Below, piece by piece: positions 22,722 to 31,450 of a stretch of 43,275 nucleotides of DNA. Position 1 is the first letter of the stretch. Each line of letters starts with the position of its first letter. The notes beneath the pieces are model-generated. The model made no database searches, was not told the DNA's origin, and saw only the letters and a program-made list of their open reading frames with translations. Origin of the DNA: a virus; the IMG/VR virus record IMGVR_UViG_3300030104_004778, positions 1 through 43,275 of that record. One strand, written 5' to 3'. A program made the position numbers and the translations under genes.

Positions 22722-24151
22722 TATGCTGTCATCCTTTTAGCTTCCGGTCTTGCTTCTAAATTTTTCATTGTGTCGTACATTCTTTGTGCACCTTTATTAA
22801 TACTTCCACCGCCTGCAGCTCTTACTGCATCGGCTGTCATTACAAATTCGTTTTTAGATAATCTTGCTGGGACATCATCTTTTTTTTCATAAGCTCCAAT
22901 TGGAACAAAGCCACCAGTAAATCTGTAGTCTTTTTCCATACCACCTAGATCCATAATACCTCCTACATTTCTTTTAACTCTGCCACCTTTTTTAAGTCCT
23001 GCTATACCACCTTTTTTCATTTCAAGTATTTCACCATATTTTTCTATTATAGTGTAGTATGCATCTCCTGGATCAAAGTTTTCATCATTAGCCATTGCAA
23101 TAAATTCTTCATTAATTTGATTACCTAATTCTGGATCTATGTCGCTAGCTTTTCTTAATATTGCTATTGCGTGATTCATTAATCTGGTGCCTGCTCCTCT
23201 TTCAAAAGTTTCTTGTTCCGCAGCGTCAATATTCATTTGATCAATTCTTTCATCACCGCCAGGCATTAAGTTTATATATTTTTCAGGAACCATAAAATCT
23301 TTTCCACCACCACCTTCTCTATTTAAATATAAATCTTGAAACCAATCAGGTTTCTCTGAAGTTTGTTGTCCTCGTTGTTGTTTGTTCCTCGTCATCTGTA
23401 CACCAGGATTATAAACAATGTCTAGTGGTCCCACTCCCATGTTATACCCAGGTCTTCCACCGTGTCTTAAACCAATAATACCACCTTGAGCTGCTTGTTG
23501 TGCAGCTGCCATAGCCATAATTTCTTCATTAGGAACTTGCATTTCTTCTTCAGTCATAAAGTCTTCAGGACTTGAAGCCATCATTTTATTTTTATTTTTA
23601 TTTTTAGCATTATAATAAAATCTTAAGAAATCATCTATTTCCATTATAGGCATTCCAGGTCTTTGTTCTTCCATGTCGTACTTATAATTTTCGTATGCTT
23701 CTATTTCTTCTTGAGTATAATTACCTGAAGCCATAGGACCAATCTGAACTCCTTCTTCTTTCATTAAATAGTCAGGAGTAATTACTTCTTCATCCATTTC
23801 CATTACGTCAATTTCTTGAGGTCCTGTTGCATATCTCTTTCTTTGTCTTGTAGGTAAATTCATTAAACCACCTTTAGCTGCAACCGCAGTAAAATCTGAA
23901 ACATCAGCTTTAGTAGTTGGGACATTTTGTATTTCCATAGGCATAAGATTCAAGTCGACAGCCGCTTGTGCCTCTCTACCAGCTGCTTCAACATTGGCTA
24001 AATAATCTCTATAAGCTTGTTCTTCTATTTCGTTTCTACGTTTTTGATCTTTGTAATCTATATATGCTTTGGCGCCACCAGCACCTATTTTAGCAAGTTC
24101 TAGGGCGTTTTCTTTTGCATAATCCCAAACATCTTCGTACCAAGCACCCAT
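22721..24151 (-). CDS. Virion protein with GGxxGLxxGGR motifs, 476 aa
   Basis: Begins with an amphipathic helix (ENALELAKIGAGGAKAYIDY). The acidic middle is rich in Met and Glu (EEMQVPNEEIMAMAAAQQAA). Two motifs occur: GGIIGLRHGGRPGYN and GGIAGLKKGGRVKRN. The end, GGFVPIGAYEKKDDVPARLS then KNEFVMTADAVRAAGGGSIN and KGAQRMYDTMKNLEA, is a block I know well from marine phages, without a firm function. AAGGA precedes the ATG. Structural role by context. Confidence 0.8.
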   Translation of the reverse strand: MGAWYEDVWDYAKENALELAKIGAGGAKAYIDYKDQKRRNEIEEQAYRDYLANVEAAGREAQAAVDLNLMPMEIQNVPTTKADVSDFTAVAAKGGLMNLPTRQRKRYATGPQEIDVMEMDEEVITPDYLMKEEGVQIGPMASGNYTQEEIEAYENYKYDMEEQRPGMPIMEIDDFLRFYYNAKNKNKNKMMASSPEDFMTEEEMQVPNEEIMAMAAAQQAAQGGIIGLRHGGRPGYNMGVGPLDIVYNPGVQMTRNKQQRGQQTSEKPDWFQDLYLNREGGGGKDFMVPEKYINLMPGGDERIDQMNIDAAEQETFERGAGTRLMNHAIAILRKASDIDPELGNQINEEFIAMANDENFDPGDAYYTIIEKYGEILEMKKGGIAGLKKGGRVKRNVGGIMDLGGMEKDYRFTGGFVPIGAYEKKDDVPARLSKNEFVMTADAVRAAGGGSINKGAQRMYDTMKNLEARPEAKRMTA

Positions 24152-24156
24152 AATTT

Positions 24157-24237
24157 CTAATTCCTTATTGTGTTATTATATATGAAAATCGCAGGCATTT
24201 CACCTGAGTTTATTAGTTTACTTGTTTTTTTGTTCAT
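24157..24237 (-). CDS. Possible 26-aa micro-protein
   Basis: MNKKTSKLINSGEMPAIFIY plus six residues. It fills the gap between two virion genes, starting 10 bases after the upstream stop and ending five bases before the next ATG, with that gene's AAGGA inside its last codons. It has no ribosome site of its own. A predicted promoter overlaps its start, which argues partly against it. Confidence 0.35.
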   Translation of the reverse strand: MNKKTSKLINSGEMPAIFIYNNTIRN

Positions 24238-24243
24238 CGTCAA
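24215..24243 (-). promoter_or_regulatory. Possible internal promoter in the virion operon
   Basis: Minus strand TTGACG (24238-24243), 17 bases, TAAACT (24215-24220). The -35 box is good and the -10 box fair. It would give separate expression of the internal-protein and lysis genes. Confidence 0.4.
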
Positions 24244-24247
24244 TATC

Positions 24248-24496
24248 TTATACCTTACCGGTATCCGCTCCTAGTTTAAGAGCAGCTACTTTTATATGCA
24301 CATCTCTTCGAATATGCTCTCTTTTAGTGTCTGTAGATGGGTTATCGACATCATCATCAGCTTCTTTGTCTGACATATATTCTGTACCTGTTTCAGTATT
24401 AGTTAATGTAATTTCTACTTCAGGGGTAATAACATGTACTTTTTTACCATCAATTTCTTTATATTCACTCTTTGCTTCTTGTTCTATAAATGGCAT
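24248..24496 (-). CDS. Small acidic virion-region protein, 82 aa
   Basis: AGGAGG precedes the ATG. MPFIEQEAKSEYKEIDGKKV leads to a beta-type segment (HVITPEVEITLTNTETGTEY), an acidic linker (DKEADDDVDNPSTDTK) and a final helix with RRDVHIKVAALKLGADTGK. Placed between a beta-rich virion gene and the 476-aa internal protein. No family named; small structural or chaperone roles fit. Confidence 0.65.
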   Translation of the reverse strand: MPFIEQEAKSEYKEIDGKKVHVITPEVEITLTNTETGTEYMSDKEADDDVDNPSTDTKREHIRRDVHIKVAALKLGADTGKV

Positions 24497-24503
24497 AATC
24501 CTC

Positions 24504-24842
24504 CTATGATCTGCTCGTTTGTAGCACAGCGGCCGTCATTGTTATAGCATTAGCCTGACTCGCTTGCATTTGAATTTTATCACCCGCTTCTAATACTAAC
24601 ACATTGTTAAAGGTTAGTAAATCTACACTATTACTCGCATCTACTGTTATTTTTTGATACTCAAAAGTGGTGCTTGAAGAGGCATCATATACGGTAACCG
24701 TGACATCTAGATTACTTCCATGATTATTATATAAATTAATGGTTTTTACAATAGAAGTTGTTTCATCAGGAACCAGATACATTTCCTGTGTTGGACTGGT
24801 ACTGTCTAATAATTTTTGAATGTTTTTATATATGTTTGCCAT
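24504..24842 (-). CDS. Small beta-rich virion protein, 112 aa
   Basis: MANIYKNIQKLLDSTSPTQE then alternating beta-type segments (SIVKTINLYNNHGSNLDVTV; KITVDASNSVDLLTFNNVLV). The pattern, with NNHGS-LDVTV and VLEAGDKIQ, resembles small virion decoration or tail-knob proteins of marine phages. It starts by TAATG overlap with the 54-aa gene. Confidence 0.65.
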   Translation of the reverse strand: MANIYKNIQKLLDSTSPTQEMYLVPDETTSIVKTINLYNNHGSNLDVTVTVYDASSSTTFEYQKITVDASNSVDLLTFNNVLVLEAGDKIQMQASQANAITMTAAVLQTSRS

Positions 24843-25006
24843 TAGCTTAAAAAGAAATTAATCCTTTCTGCATCATCCTTTTCAGGTTGTTGATAGGTTG
24901 AATTAAGTTGTTCTATAACAGAACTAATAGCTCTATTAATTTGTCTTTGGTTATCTTCTGTGTATTCTCTTCTAGGTTCTGGTAATCTTACTACTATTTT
25001 AGCCAT
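24842..25006 (-). CDS. Small protein, 54 aa, in virion operon
   Basis: MAKIVVRLPEPRREYTEDNQ then a helix (RQINRAISSVIEQLNSTYQQ) and a charged end. Both its start and stop overlap neighbouring genes as TAATG, so it is coupled to the 750-aa and 112-aa virion genes. I recall PxPRxEYxxxNQRQINRAI in short phage proteins next to tail genes. Function unknown. Confidence 0.7.
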   Translation of the reverse strand: MAKIVVRLPEPRREYTEDNQRQINRAISSVIEQLNSTYQQPEKDDAERINFFLS

Positions 25007-27258
25007 TATCTTCTCCCATCCGCTTGGACATCTACTTGAAAAGTACCGTATCTCCAGTCTTCCCCAGCGCTTTCATTTTCTATTTTAATACTTGCATATC
25101 TTCCTCTAGCTCGAGTATTAAATTGTGTAGAAGAAGGTAGGACACTAAAAGGACTTAAAGTACTATCTGTTGATGAAGAGGAAGGAAAATTTTTTAAACC
25201 CACAGTGACCTTAGCTGTTCCTGTTAATGTTTTAAAATCAGGAATGAATCTTCTCATCGATAAAAAATATTCTCCCATACCTTTATCTGTTTGAATAGCA
25301 AAGTCATAAGATTGTAGAAATGATGTTAAGGCTGTAGTAGATCCATCAGGATTTAATTGATCTGTTCCTACCTCATGTTCAAAATAAACCGTTTGGCCAA
25401 GTCCTGTTTCACCAATAATACTTGGAAAAGTACCTGTTGCAGAACTATTAAATTGAGTTGCATAAGGTTTAGGATAAACAATTGAATCAATCCATGTACT
25501 TCTAATAGAATTAGTATTAGTTCCTGTATACCAAACTCCGGTTGGTAATTGAGTTCTTTCTCCATAATTAAATACTACATACCTATCATTATAGGTTGAG
25601 CCCGAAGAGGGGTAATACCAAACTACTTCTGTAAATAAGTTACTGATACCTGCATACACTTGTTGACCTTTTGTAGTATCAAAGTCTCCGTAAACATAAT
25701 CTTCTACTGAACAAGATAAGGAATTAACGGTACCATCAAAAGAGAAGAAACCATTGTTTCCCATCCAGTAGGCAACCCCGTCTATTTCACAGCAAGCGTT
25801 TTGTCCAATTAACCCACAGTTAGTACCCACTTGTTCAAAGCCAAAGACAAAGTTTCCGCCTACAAATTTCATAGAATAAAGTGCATTGTCGGTCCATACT
25901 AAAATATTTTCTTTTCCTTTAATGGCTCCCATAATTCTTGTGCCATCTTGAAGTCTTTGTGTACCTGCAGTATTGTCTGCTTGTGGAGCAAAAGTGTTAA
26001 TAGCTTCTTGATTCGAGAACCTAATAAACAGATCATCTTGTGTAGAATCTGTTCCTATAGTTGTTTCAGTTCCCAAATGAATTAAGTGTCGAGTTGTAGG
26101 AGAAACTAAAGTTAATCTACTAGCTGTAGGATTTCCTTCAGTGCCACTAATTGCGGTTACATAACCACTTGTTAGAGTAGAAGCTCTATTGCTAAATCTA
26201 GCTGACCCACTAATTCCTGAATTCCATGTAAAAGTTTTTCCATTGGCAATTGTTGCAACTAAAACTTCACCCCAGTTACTTAGAGACCAGAGACCTGGTT
26301 CTAGTGTAACGTCTGAAGCATTAACCGCATTTCCCCATTGAGTATAGTTTGTTGCATCATAAACTGTTGCACCATCACTATGAGCACTTCCAGTTGTACC
26401 AGAAACAGCTGTTCCATAAGCTCCTCTAGTAATTGTTGTCAAATCATTTGATGAAATACCGGTGTATTTAATTAACTCACTATCAACTAAAATACTTCCA
26501 TTGGTTGAAGTAAATCCAGTAGTTGAGTCTAAAGTAATACTTGTTCCTGATCCACCTGTACCAGCTGTATCTGCAAGTAAAGCCCCATCTAAGGTATTCG
26601 TTTGAGCTCCAGTAATTGTTCCACCATAATTACCAACCCCAAATCCATAACCATAAGTTTGAGCCGCTGGACCCACTGTCGCATAAGGTTGTACTTTCAT
26701 ACTTCCCCCTGTAGCGACTACAGCTGACGCTTGGTTTAAAGAATTAATAGTAAAAGTTACAGAACTTGGAACAGATAAAACTTGAAATTTTTTATCTTCA
26801 AAATCAGTTGCATTTAAACCCGTACCACCAGGTAGAGTAACACTGTCTAAAACAATAATGTCTCCTACTTCTAAATCATGATTTGAGCCAGTTGTAATCG
26901 TACATTGTTTATTTGTAGTACTGTTTGTGGCTAATGTTGATCCAGTAAATTCAGTTTGAGCTCCAGCATTATTAGAACGCCAAGGAGTTATATCGTAAAG
27001 AGTTCCCTCAAAATATAGAAGTAAAAATTTATCGGTACCAATGGCTACATATTTATTACCATCATTGTCTACAAATGCGTGTTGTCTTCTAGCAACACCT
27101 ACTATGGTATCAGTTAATAAAGAAGACCATCCTCCTACTTTTTCAGGAAGATTATATCTCCATCTAACATTATCTGAATCAACCCATCGATCCGTAGCTC
27201 CGACAGCAGTGTCCTGCTTATCGACACCCGGTTGAAACTGCATTTCAAAGAGAGCCAT
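25006..27258 (-). CDS. Tail nozzle-like beta-propeller virion protein, 750 aa
   Basis: AGGAG precedes the ATG. FEMQFQPGVDKQDTAVGATD, RWVDSDNVRWRYNLPEKVGG and VARRQHAFVDNDGNKYVAIG form a conserved N-terminal block that I know from many marine phages. Repeated beta segments with W and Y (WYYPSSGSTYNDRYVVFNYG; GMGEYFLSMRRFIPDFKT) fit a propeller-like fold such as T7 gp12 or P22 gp10 nozzles. An inserted module near residues 240-300 (LIKYTGISSNDLTTITRGAY) recurs in the 294-aa gene at 37699. A tail-tip or nozzle role is inferred from family resemblance and position. Confidence 0.72.
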   Translation of the reverse strand: MALFEMQFQPGVDKQDTAVGATDRWVDSDNVRWRYNLPEKVGGWSSLLTDTIVGVARRQHAFVDNDGNKYVAIGTDKFLLLYFEGTLYDITPWRSNNAGAQTEFTGSTLATNSTTNKQCTITTGSNHDLEVGDIIVLDSVTLPGGTGLNATDFEDKKFQVLSVPSSVTFTINSLNQASAVVATGGSMKVQPYATVGPAAQTYGYGFGVGNYGGTITGAQTNTLDGALLADTAGTGGSGTSITLDSTTGFTSTNGSILVDSELIKYTGISSNDLTTITRGAYGTAVSGTTGSAHSDGATVYDATNYTQWGNAVNASDVTLEPGLWSLSNWGEVLVATIANGKTFTWNSGISGSARFSNRASTLTSGYVTAISGTEGNPTASRLTLVSPTTRHLIHLGTETTIGTDSTQDDLFIRFSNQEAINTFAPQADNTAGTQRLQDGTRIMGAIKGKENILVWTDNALYSMKFVGGNFVFGFEQVGTNCGLIGQNACCEIDGVAYWMGNNGFFSFDGTVNSLSCSVEDYVYGDFDTTKGQQVYAGISNLFTEVVWYYPSSGSTYNDRYVVFNYGERTQLPTGVWYTGTNTNSIRSTWIDSIVYPKPYATQFNSSATGTFPSIIGETGLGQTVYFEHEVGTDQLNPDGSTTALTSFLQSYDFAIQTDKGMGEYFLSMRRFIPDFKTLTGTAKVTVGLKNFPSSSSTDSTLSPFSVLPSSTQFNTRARGRYASIKIENESAGEDWRYGTFQVDVQADGRR

Positions 27259-27269
27259 CTCGTTAGCTC

Positions 27270-27992
27270 CTATGAAGTATAATTAGTCTTGTATACCCAC
27301 CCTCGAGTAGCGTCGACATAGACTAATGTAAGGGATTGACCGTTATTGCTTAAGGTTAAATTGGAAGTTCCACCATTAATTTTTAAGCCGTTTCGGTCTA
27401 CGGTTAAGTTGTTAGATTGAAAAGTACCATATGAATCTATAATTGTTACTTCGTCTCCTGTAGAAGCAGCTGCAGGTAAAGCAATTGTAATAGTTGATGT
27501 AGTGGTATTTGCTAAAATCTGTGCATCTGCAACAGCAGTGTAAGGACTATTAGAATTAGTAATACTTGCATATCCTTTTTCTAAAATAGTTACAACTGTT
27601 TCTGAGCCATTAGATTTACATAAAACAGTAGCGCCTGGAGGAATAGGTTGTTCCGTTCCAGAAGCAGTTAAAACCCCTAAAGTTCTATTTGATGTTCCTC
27701 TAACAGTGTCATCTTTCATAATCCAAACTCTTTCTGCAGTACCTGGCATAGTAACTGTTCTATTACCTGCTAAAGTACCATAAAGTCTAAAGTATATGTT
27801 TTTTCCTGTAGAAGTTGCTCCATCTGTTAAGACAAGAGTTGAACTACCTGAAGCTAGATCTACATCTAAAACTCCAGTTGAAGTTTGTTCTACAATTTGT
27901 AAATTTGTATTAGTTATAGTACCCCATAAACCGGCTTTTTCACCAGTTGTTATGAGTTCTAATTGTGCGTTTGTTGAATAAGTTGATGCCAT
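27270..27992 (-). CDS. Fibre-type virion protein, 240 aa, with module shared with the fibres
   Basis: N-terminal MASTYSTNAQLELITTGEKA then GLWGTITNTNLQIVEQ is the usual start of marine phage tail-fibre anchor proteins (ELI-TGE-AG-WG-TN-N). The C-terminus (about 163-240: TITIALPAAASTGDEVTIID, TVDRNGLKING, LTLVYVDATRGWVYKT) matches a module found once in each of the three large fibre genes. It probably joins the fibre to the tail or caps a fibre. Ribosome site AGGA is present. Confidence 0.72.
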   Translation of the reverse strand: MASTYSTNAQLELITTGEKAGLWGTITNTNLQIVEQTSTGVLDVDLASGSSTLVLTDGATSTGKNIYFRLYGTLAGNRTVTMPGTAERVWIMKDDTVRGTSNRTLGVLTASGTEQPIPPGATVLCKSNGSETVVTILEKGYASITNSNSPYTAVADAQILANTTTSTITIALPAAASTGDEVTIIDSYGTFQSNNLTVDRNGLKINGGTSNLTLSNNGQSLTLVYVDATRGWVYKTNYTS

Positions 27993-27996
27993 AATA

Positions 27997-28449
27997 TTAT
28001 GTTCCTGGGTCTATTGGTGTCCAGACCATAGTTGCGCCTGGAATAATTTCACTCCATGTTATTGCTTGTGCCGTACCTGTAGCAAGCGTTAAAGTACTTC
28101 CTGTAGGATCGACATTTGCGTCTCCAGTTAGTGTAACAGTTCCGCTTGAAATTACAAGAGAGTTCTTTACAGCTGTTATGGTAGCGCCGGCACTGACTGT
28201 AACAGTTCCTGTGCCTAAGACTAGTTCATTTTTGACTGCAGTAAGATTAGAGTCTCCAGTAAGAGTTAAACTTCCAAAACCTAAAGTAAGTGGGTTTGGA
28301 GTAGGTATCTCTGTAATGGAGTCTGCTGTAATACCTGGATTTCCAATACTAATTGTTAGTTCATTTTTAGTAACTGAAAGAGTTACACTATTCTCCGGTC
28401 CTGCCGAAGAAATGGGGTATTCTGCAAATGCGCCAAATCCTAATAACAT
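27997..28449 (-). CDS. Tandem-repeat beta virion protein, 150 aa
   Basis: MLLGFGAFAEYPISSAG is a recurring phage start. The rest is a run of repeats of about 23 residues, for example LTAVKNELVLGTGTVTVSAG followed by TITAVKNSLVISSGTVTLTG, ending with a WSEIIPGATMVWTPI cap. Such repeat proteins are common beside tail genes of marine phages and probably form extended beta structures. Recombination between repeats could change its length. Confidence 0.72.
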   Translation of the reverse strand: MLLGFGAFAEYPISSAGPENSVTLSVTKNELTISIGNPGITADSITEIPTPNPLTLGFGSLTLTGDSNLTAVKNELVLGTGTVTVSAGATITAVKNSLVISSGTVTLTGDANVDPTGSTLTLATGTAQAITWSEIIPGATMVWTPIDPGT

Positions 28450-28467
28450 AAAATATAATCCTTAGAA

Positions 28468-28501
28468 GGAGACAGGGGGTATGTGGTGGATCCCTGCCTC
28501 C
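28468..28501 (-). promoter_or_regulatory. Ten-pair intergenic hairpin
   Basis: GGAGGCAGGG and CCCTGTCTCC (minus strand) pair over ten positions with one G-U, closing a 14-base loop. It lies between the first oxygenase gene and the repeat-protein gene. No U-tract follows, but the next ribosome site starts a few bases later, so mRNA processing, stability or partial termination is more likely than full termination. Confidence 0.5.
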
Positions 28502-28515
28502 ATCAAAGAATTATA

Positions 28516-29172
28516 TCATCGTTTAAACCAAGAAGGAAGACCTAAATGTGGACGTTTGTCGAACATATTATCCTTCGCTCCTGGTGTTTTACGATTGTTA
28601 TAATGTAGAAAAACTTGAATACATTCTTTACCTTTAAATTTATCTCTCCAGTGTTCGAGCTCACAACCAGAATAGACCAGCATATCTCCTGGTTTTAAAT
28701 CTACTCGAACGCCTTTAGTGTTCTCAGACACATATCCAACACCTTCTTTAACACCACCTTTTGAAGAGTCGGGCTCTAAATATATAGGCCAATCATCTCC
28801 TCCTAGATTCATAGTAGTTGAGATTTCACAACTAAATCTGTCTTTGTGTCTTTTTAAAATATCGCCTTTTTTATAAATCCTTGCATAAGTATAAGCTGGA
28901 TATAACTTGAGTCCTGTTACCTTTTCCATTTCTGGTTGACATTTAAGTAATAATGTTTCCATCGCCATATTAGCGTATTGAGAATAAGTGTTAGGAATCT
29001 GTTCACCCTCAAGTTCATAGCTTCCTATAATATTTTCATAAGGTGAAAGGTATCTTGCTTTTCTACAAGTATCATAAACTTGTTTTTGCATACTAAAATA
29101 GTTTGCAACAAAAGCTGCTAGATCTCTTGATATTGCTTGACGAATGATTGTATACTTTTTCTTTTTAAACAT
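28516..29172 (-). CDS. 2OG-Fe(II) oxygenase, 218 aa
   Basis: A double-stranded beta-helix oxygenase: YARIYKKGDILKRHKDRFSC has the HxD iron site (H109, D111), and GCELEHWRDKFKGKECIQVF supplies the distal His (H174) with basic residues after it for 2-oxoglutarate. PGDMLVYSG before H174 is a typical family turn. Similar proteins occur in cyanophages. The first Shine-Dalgarno AAGGAG overlaps the end of the next oxygenase gene, so both are coupled. The substrate is unknown; it is the last of four consecutive related genes. Confidence 0.85.
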   Translation of the reverse strand: MFKKKKYTIIRQAISRDLAAFVANYFSMQKQVYDTCRKARYLSPYENIIGSYELEGEQIPNTYSQYANMAMETLLLKCQPEMEKVTGLKLYPAYTYARIYKKGDILKRHKDRFSCEISTTMNLGGDDWPIYLEPDSSKGGVKEGVGYVSENTKGVRVDLKPGDMLVYSGCELEHWRDKFKGKECIQVFLHYNNRKTPGAKDNMFDKRPHLGLPSWFKR

Positions 29173-29803
29173 CTTTAGCCATCTCCTTTAACACTGCGGT
29201 TATATTAAAATGAATAAATCTAAATGGAGCTTTGCCATAATCCAGAGAAAATTCGTGTTCTACATATCCTGGAAAAAATATAAGCATTCCGGGTTGTGGT
29301 TTAAAGTGAAGTAGTTCCGTTCCAGGCCATACACCTTTTAAGTCTGGTTTCATATGTAATTTAGTTGTTCGTGCCCCAGCTCGTGGGTCATAAAAAATAG
29401 GTACCGAAGTTTTTTCACTAGCTTTTAAAAAATAAAAACCATTAACATGAGTGTTCCAATGCACATGCCCTGGATGATAACCTCCGCCTTTTTTAGGAAA
29501 TTCTTGGACCCACATTTGTTCAAAGAAAGTTTGATACTTACTCATATCAAATCCTGAGTGATCTAAAAACTCCCAACACTTTTGACCAACATAATTTCTA
29601 AAATCCATAAACTGAGTATCACTTAGTAATTGTGTTGAGTGCCAGGTTTTACCAAAATCACCATGTTCTTTAAGCCATGTTTTAGATTCTTTCATTTTTT
29701 TTATTTCTTTAATATAGGGATCGCAGGCTTTGTTTAAAGATTTAACAAAGTCAGGTTTTATTTCAGTCCATATAGGAGTTGCAAAAAAATTTTGTATATT
29801 CAT
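29165..29803 (-). CDS. 2OG-Fe(II) oxygenase (TIGR02466-like), 212 aa
   Basis: NFFATPIWTEIKPDF is the typical start of this family. Iron site HPGHVHWNTHVNGFYFLKA (H113 and H115 as candidate ligands), then FFPGYVEHEFSLDYG with distal H183, and FRFIHFNI with R195 for 2-oxoglutarate. It overlaps the neighbouring oxygenase by eight bases. Substrate unknown; virion proteins are natural candidates because the gene is embedded in the virion operon. Confidence 0.85.
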   Translation of the reverse strand: MNIQNFFATPIWTEIKPDFVKSLNKACDPYIKEIKKMKESKTWLKEHGDFGKTWHSTQLLSDTQFMDFRNYVGQKCWEFLDHSGFDMSKYQTFFEQMWVQEFPKKGGGYHPGHVHWNTHVNGFYFLKASEKTSVPIFYDPRAGARTTKLHMKPDLKGVWPGTELLHFKPQPGMLIFFPGYVEHEFSLDYGKAPFRFIHFNITAVLKEMAKDV

Positions 29804-29804
29804 A

Positions 29805-30443
29805 TTATTTAAATGGATTTCCTAAATGCCATACGACAAGTGAATATCTAGTTCCTCTCGTTACTGGTTTGACTCTATGCCATAGGTGTGAAGGAAATAT
29901 TACGATAGAGCCTTTAGGTAATATTTCCGGTACTTGTCTTACATGTTTACTTTCATCTCTCATATTTGGATCATAGTTTCTAAAATCAAATTCTAATTCT
30001 CCACCTGTATATTCGGAGCCATCTGTTAATTGACAAGTCATAGATAGTTTTCTAACTTTTCCATGATCAGGGGCATTCTTATTTTTTCTATCATAAGGTT
30101 TATCCCAAGGATCATTATGCCAATCGTAATATTGATTAAGTTTATATTTTGTAAACTGACAAGACTCAGAAAAGTCCCATTGAAAATTCCACCCAGCATT
30201 TCTATTTGCACTATTAACAAAAGGATGTAATTCTTTATATATCCATGTATCATTTAACCACACTAAATCAGATTTTCTTTTTCTTTGGAGGTTCTTAACA
30301 TCTTCTTTATTTAATTTTTTATCACCATAACCACCCGTTTTAGCCATTACTTCCTCTTTAGATAAAGCATATTTAATAACTTCATCACAAAATCTTGGGG
30401 TTAATGCAGATTTAAAATACCAAAAATAATTATATAAATTCAT
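29805..30443 (-). CDS. 2OG-Fe(II) prolyl-4-hydroxylase-like oxygenase (PKHD type), 212 aa
   Basis: FTKYKLNQYYDWHNDPWDKP carries the HxD site (H109, D111), VIFPSHLWHRVKPVTRGTRY carries the distal His (H189) and R199 for 2-oxoglutarate; LSMTCQLTDGSEYTGGELEF is the conserved central strand pair. This arrangement matches the PKHD/P4Hc type (YbiX/PiuC-like). All key residues are present. It starts 14 bases inside the preceding degenerate homologue with no ribosome site, so translation is coupled. Confidence 0.87.
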   Translation of the reverse strand: MNLYNYFWYFKSALTPRFCDEVIKYALSKEEVMAKTGGYGDKKLNKEDVKNLQRKRKSDLVWLNDTWIYKELHPFVNSANRNAGWNFQWDFSESCQFTKYKLNQYYDWHNDPWDKPYDRKNKNAPDHGKVRKLSMTCQLTDGSEYTGGELEFDFRNYDPNMRDESKHVRQVPEILPKGSIVIFPSHLWHRVKPVTRGTRYSLVVWHLGNPFK

Positions 30444-30933
30444 GAGTTGTAGTTAAAATAAAATTTAAAGAATCTTTTTGATTGTTGGTGATGTAATACA
30501 TCTGTGTAGAGGGAAACATTATAAATTTATTGTTTTTTAACGAGATGTCCCAATTTCTTCCTGCTCTTCTGTTTTGATCATAATGTATTCTAACACTACA
30601 ATCTTTAACATTTACTCCATAAAGAAAAGTATAATCCGGAGAATTTCTTAAATCTACCGGATCAATATTTAATAAAGGAATTGAAAGTTCTTTGGGTTTA
30701 TAAGCATTTCCCCACGTTTCTTTGTTTACTAAAGTAAAACCGTGCTCTAAATTTATATGCTCTCGCACATATGTATTTAACATATCTAATGTTCTTGAAA
30801 ATGGAAACTCTGAATTTTTAATTTGTGATGATAAAATATCTGATTGAAGTTTGTCTCGGTTTATTTCAAAACCTTTGGGCATATCTATTGTGCCATAATG
30901 TAAATCTATTTCAGATAATACTTTCTTGTGCAT
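30430..30933 (-). CDS. Divergent 2OG-oxygenase-like protein, probably inactive, 167 aa
   Basis: The end of the protein follows the oxygenase plan: CSVRIHYDQNRRAGRNWDIS has H117-Y-D119 like an HxD site, and KFIMFPSTQMYYITNNQKDS matches the FPS-x-x-x-H turn of the distal ligand, but Tyr146/Tyr147 stand where His is expected and no Arg follows in the 2-oxoglutarate position (LNFILTT). A degenerate partner or structural protein of the same fold seems likely. Weak AGGT ribosome site. Confidence 0.55.
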   Translation of the reverse strand: MHKKVLSEIDLHYGTIDMPKGFEINRDKLQSDILSSQIKNSEFPFSRTLDMLNTYVREHINLEHGFTLVNKETWGNAYKPKELSIPLLNIDPVDLRNSPDYTFLYGVNVKDCSVRIHYDQNRRAGRNWDISLKNNKFIMFPSTQMYYITNNQKDSLNFILTTTHEFI

Positions 30934-30951
30934 ACCACATACCTGTTTAAT

Positions 30952-31401
30952 TTATGCTTTGAGGTCTGTCAAGTCCCAAGACTGTCCGGCTTCATTCCAA
31001 TTATGAACCCACATATGAGTATTGGCTTCGTTTTGTGAAGTTTGTTCTGCAGTCAATGCAGGAGCATCACCAATAGGTGATTTCCAACTTGCAGTTGCAG
31101 TATCTTTTACCCAAGAAGAATAAGGTTTTTTAGCCCAAAAGATATTATTATCTTCGTCCCATTCAAAACCTATACCTGCGTAATTACCTCTTAAAGGTGT
31201 TCCGCCATTTTTGTGTTGGTTATTGTAGGTATTGTAGGATGTTTGAATCCACATTTGAGAAGGCCAATTATTATGTCTCTCTAAATATTGTTGTCCTACT
31301 GATTCATCTTCAACGCCATCAGCGTTCAGCATATCTTTATTATCTAAAGTTAATACTGATATAACTTTACTGTTAGCTCCTATTTTTGCAAAGTGTGCCA
31401 T
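30952..31401 (-). CDS. Conserved phage protein, 149 aa (cyanophage-like virion-region protein)
   Basis: MAHFAKIGANSKVISVLTLD, then WIQTSYNTYNNQHKNGGTPL, LRGNYAGIGFEWDEDNNIFW and AKKPYSSWV are blocks I know from cyanophage and other marine phage genomes (MAHFA-, QTSYNT, R-NYAGIGY, PKPF-SW). The function is not established. AAGGAG precedes the ATG. It stands between the fibres and the oxygenases. Confidence 0.8.
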   Translation of the reverse strand: MAHFAKIGANSKVISVLTLDNKDMLNADGVEDESVGQQYLERHNNWPSQMWIQTSYNTYNNQHKNGGTPLRGNYAGIGFEWDEDNNIFWAKKPYSSWVKDTATASWKSPIGDAPALTAEQTSQNEANTHMWVHNWNEAGQSWDLTDLKA

Positions 31402-31450
31402 AATGTTTCTCCTTATATCTTAAAATTAATTGTTAAACAATACATAAATA

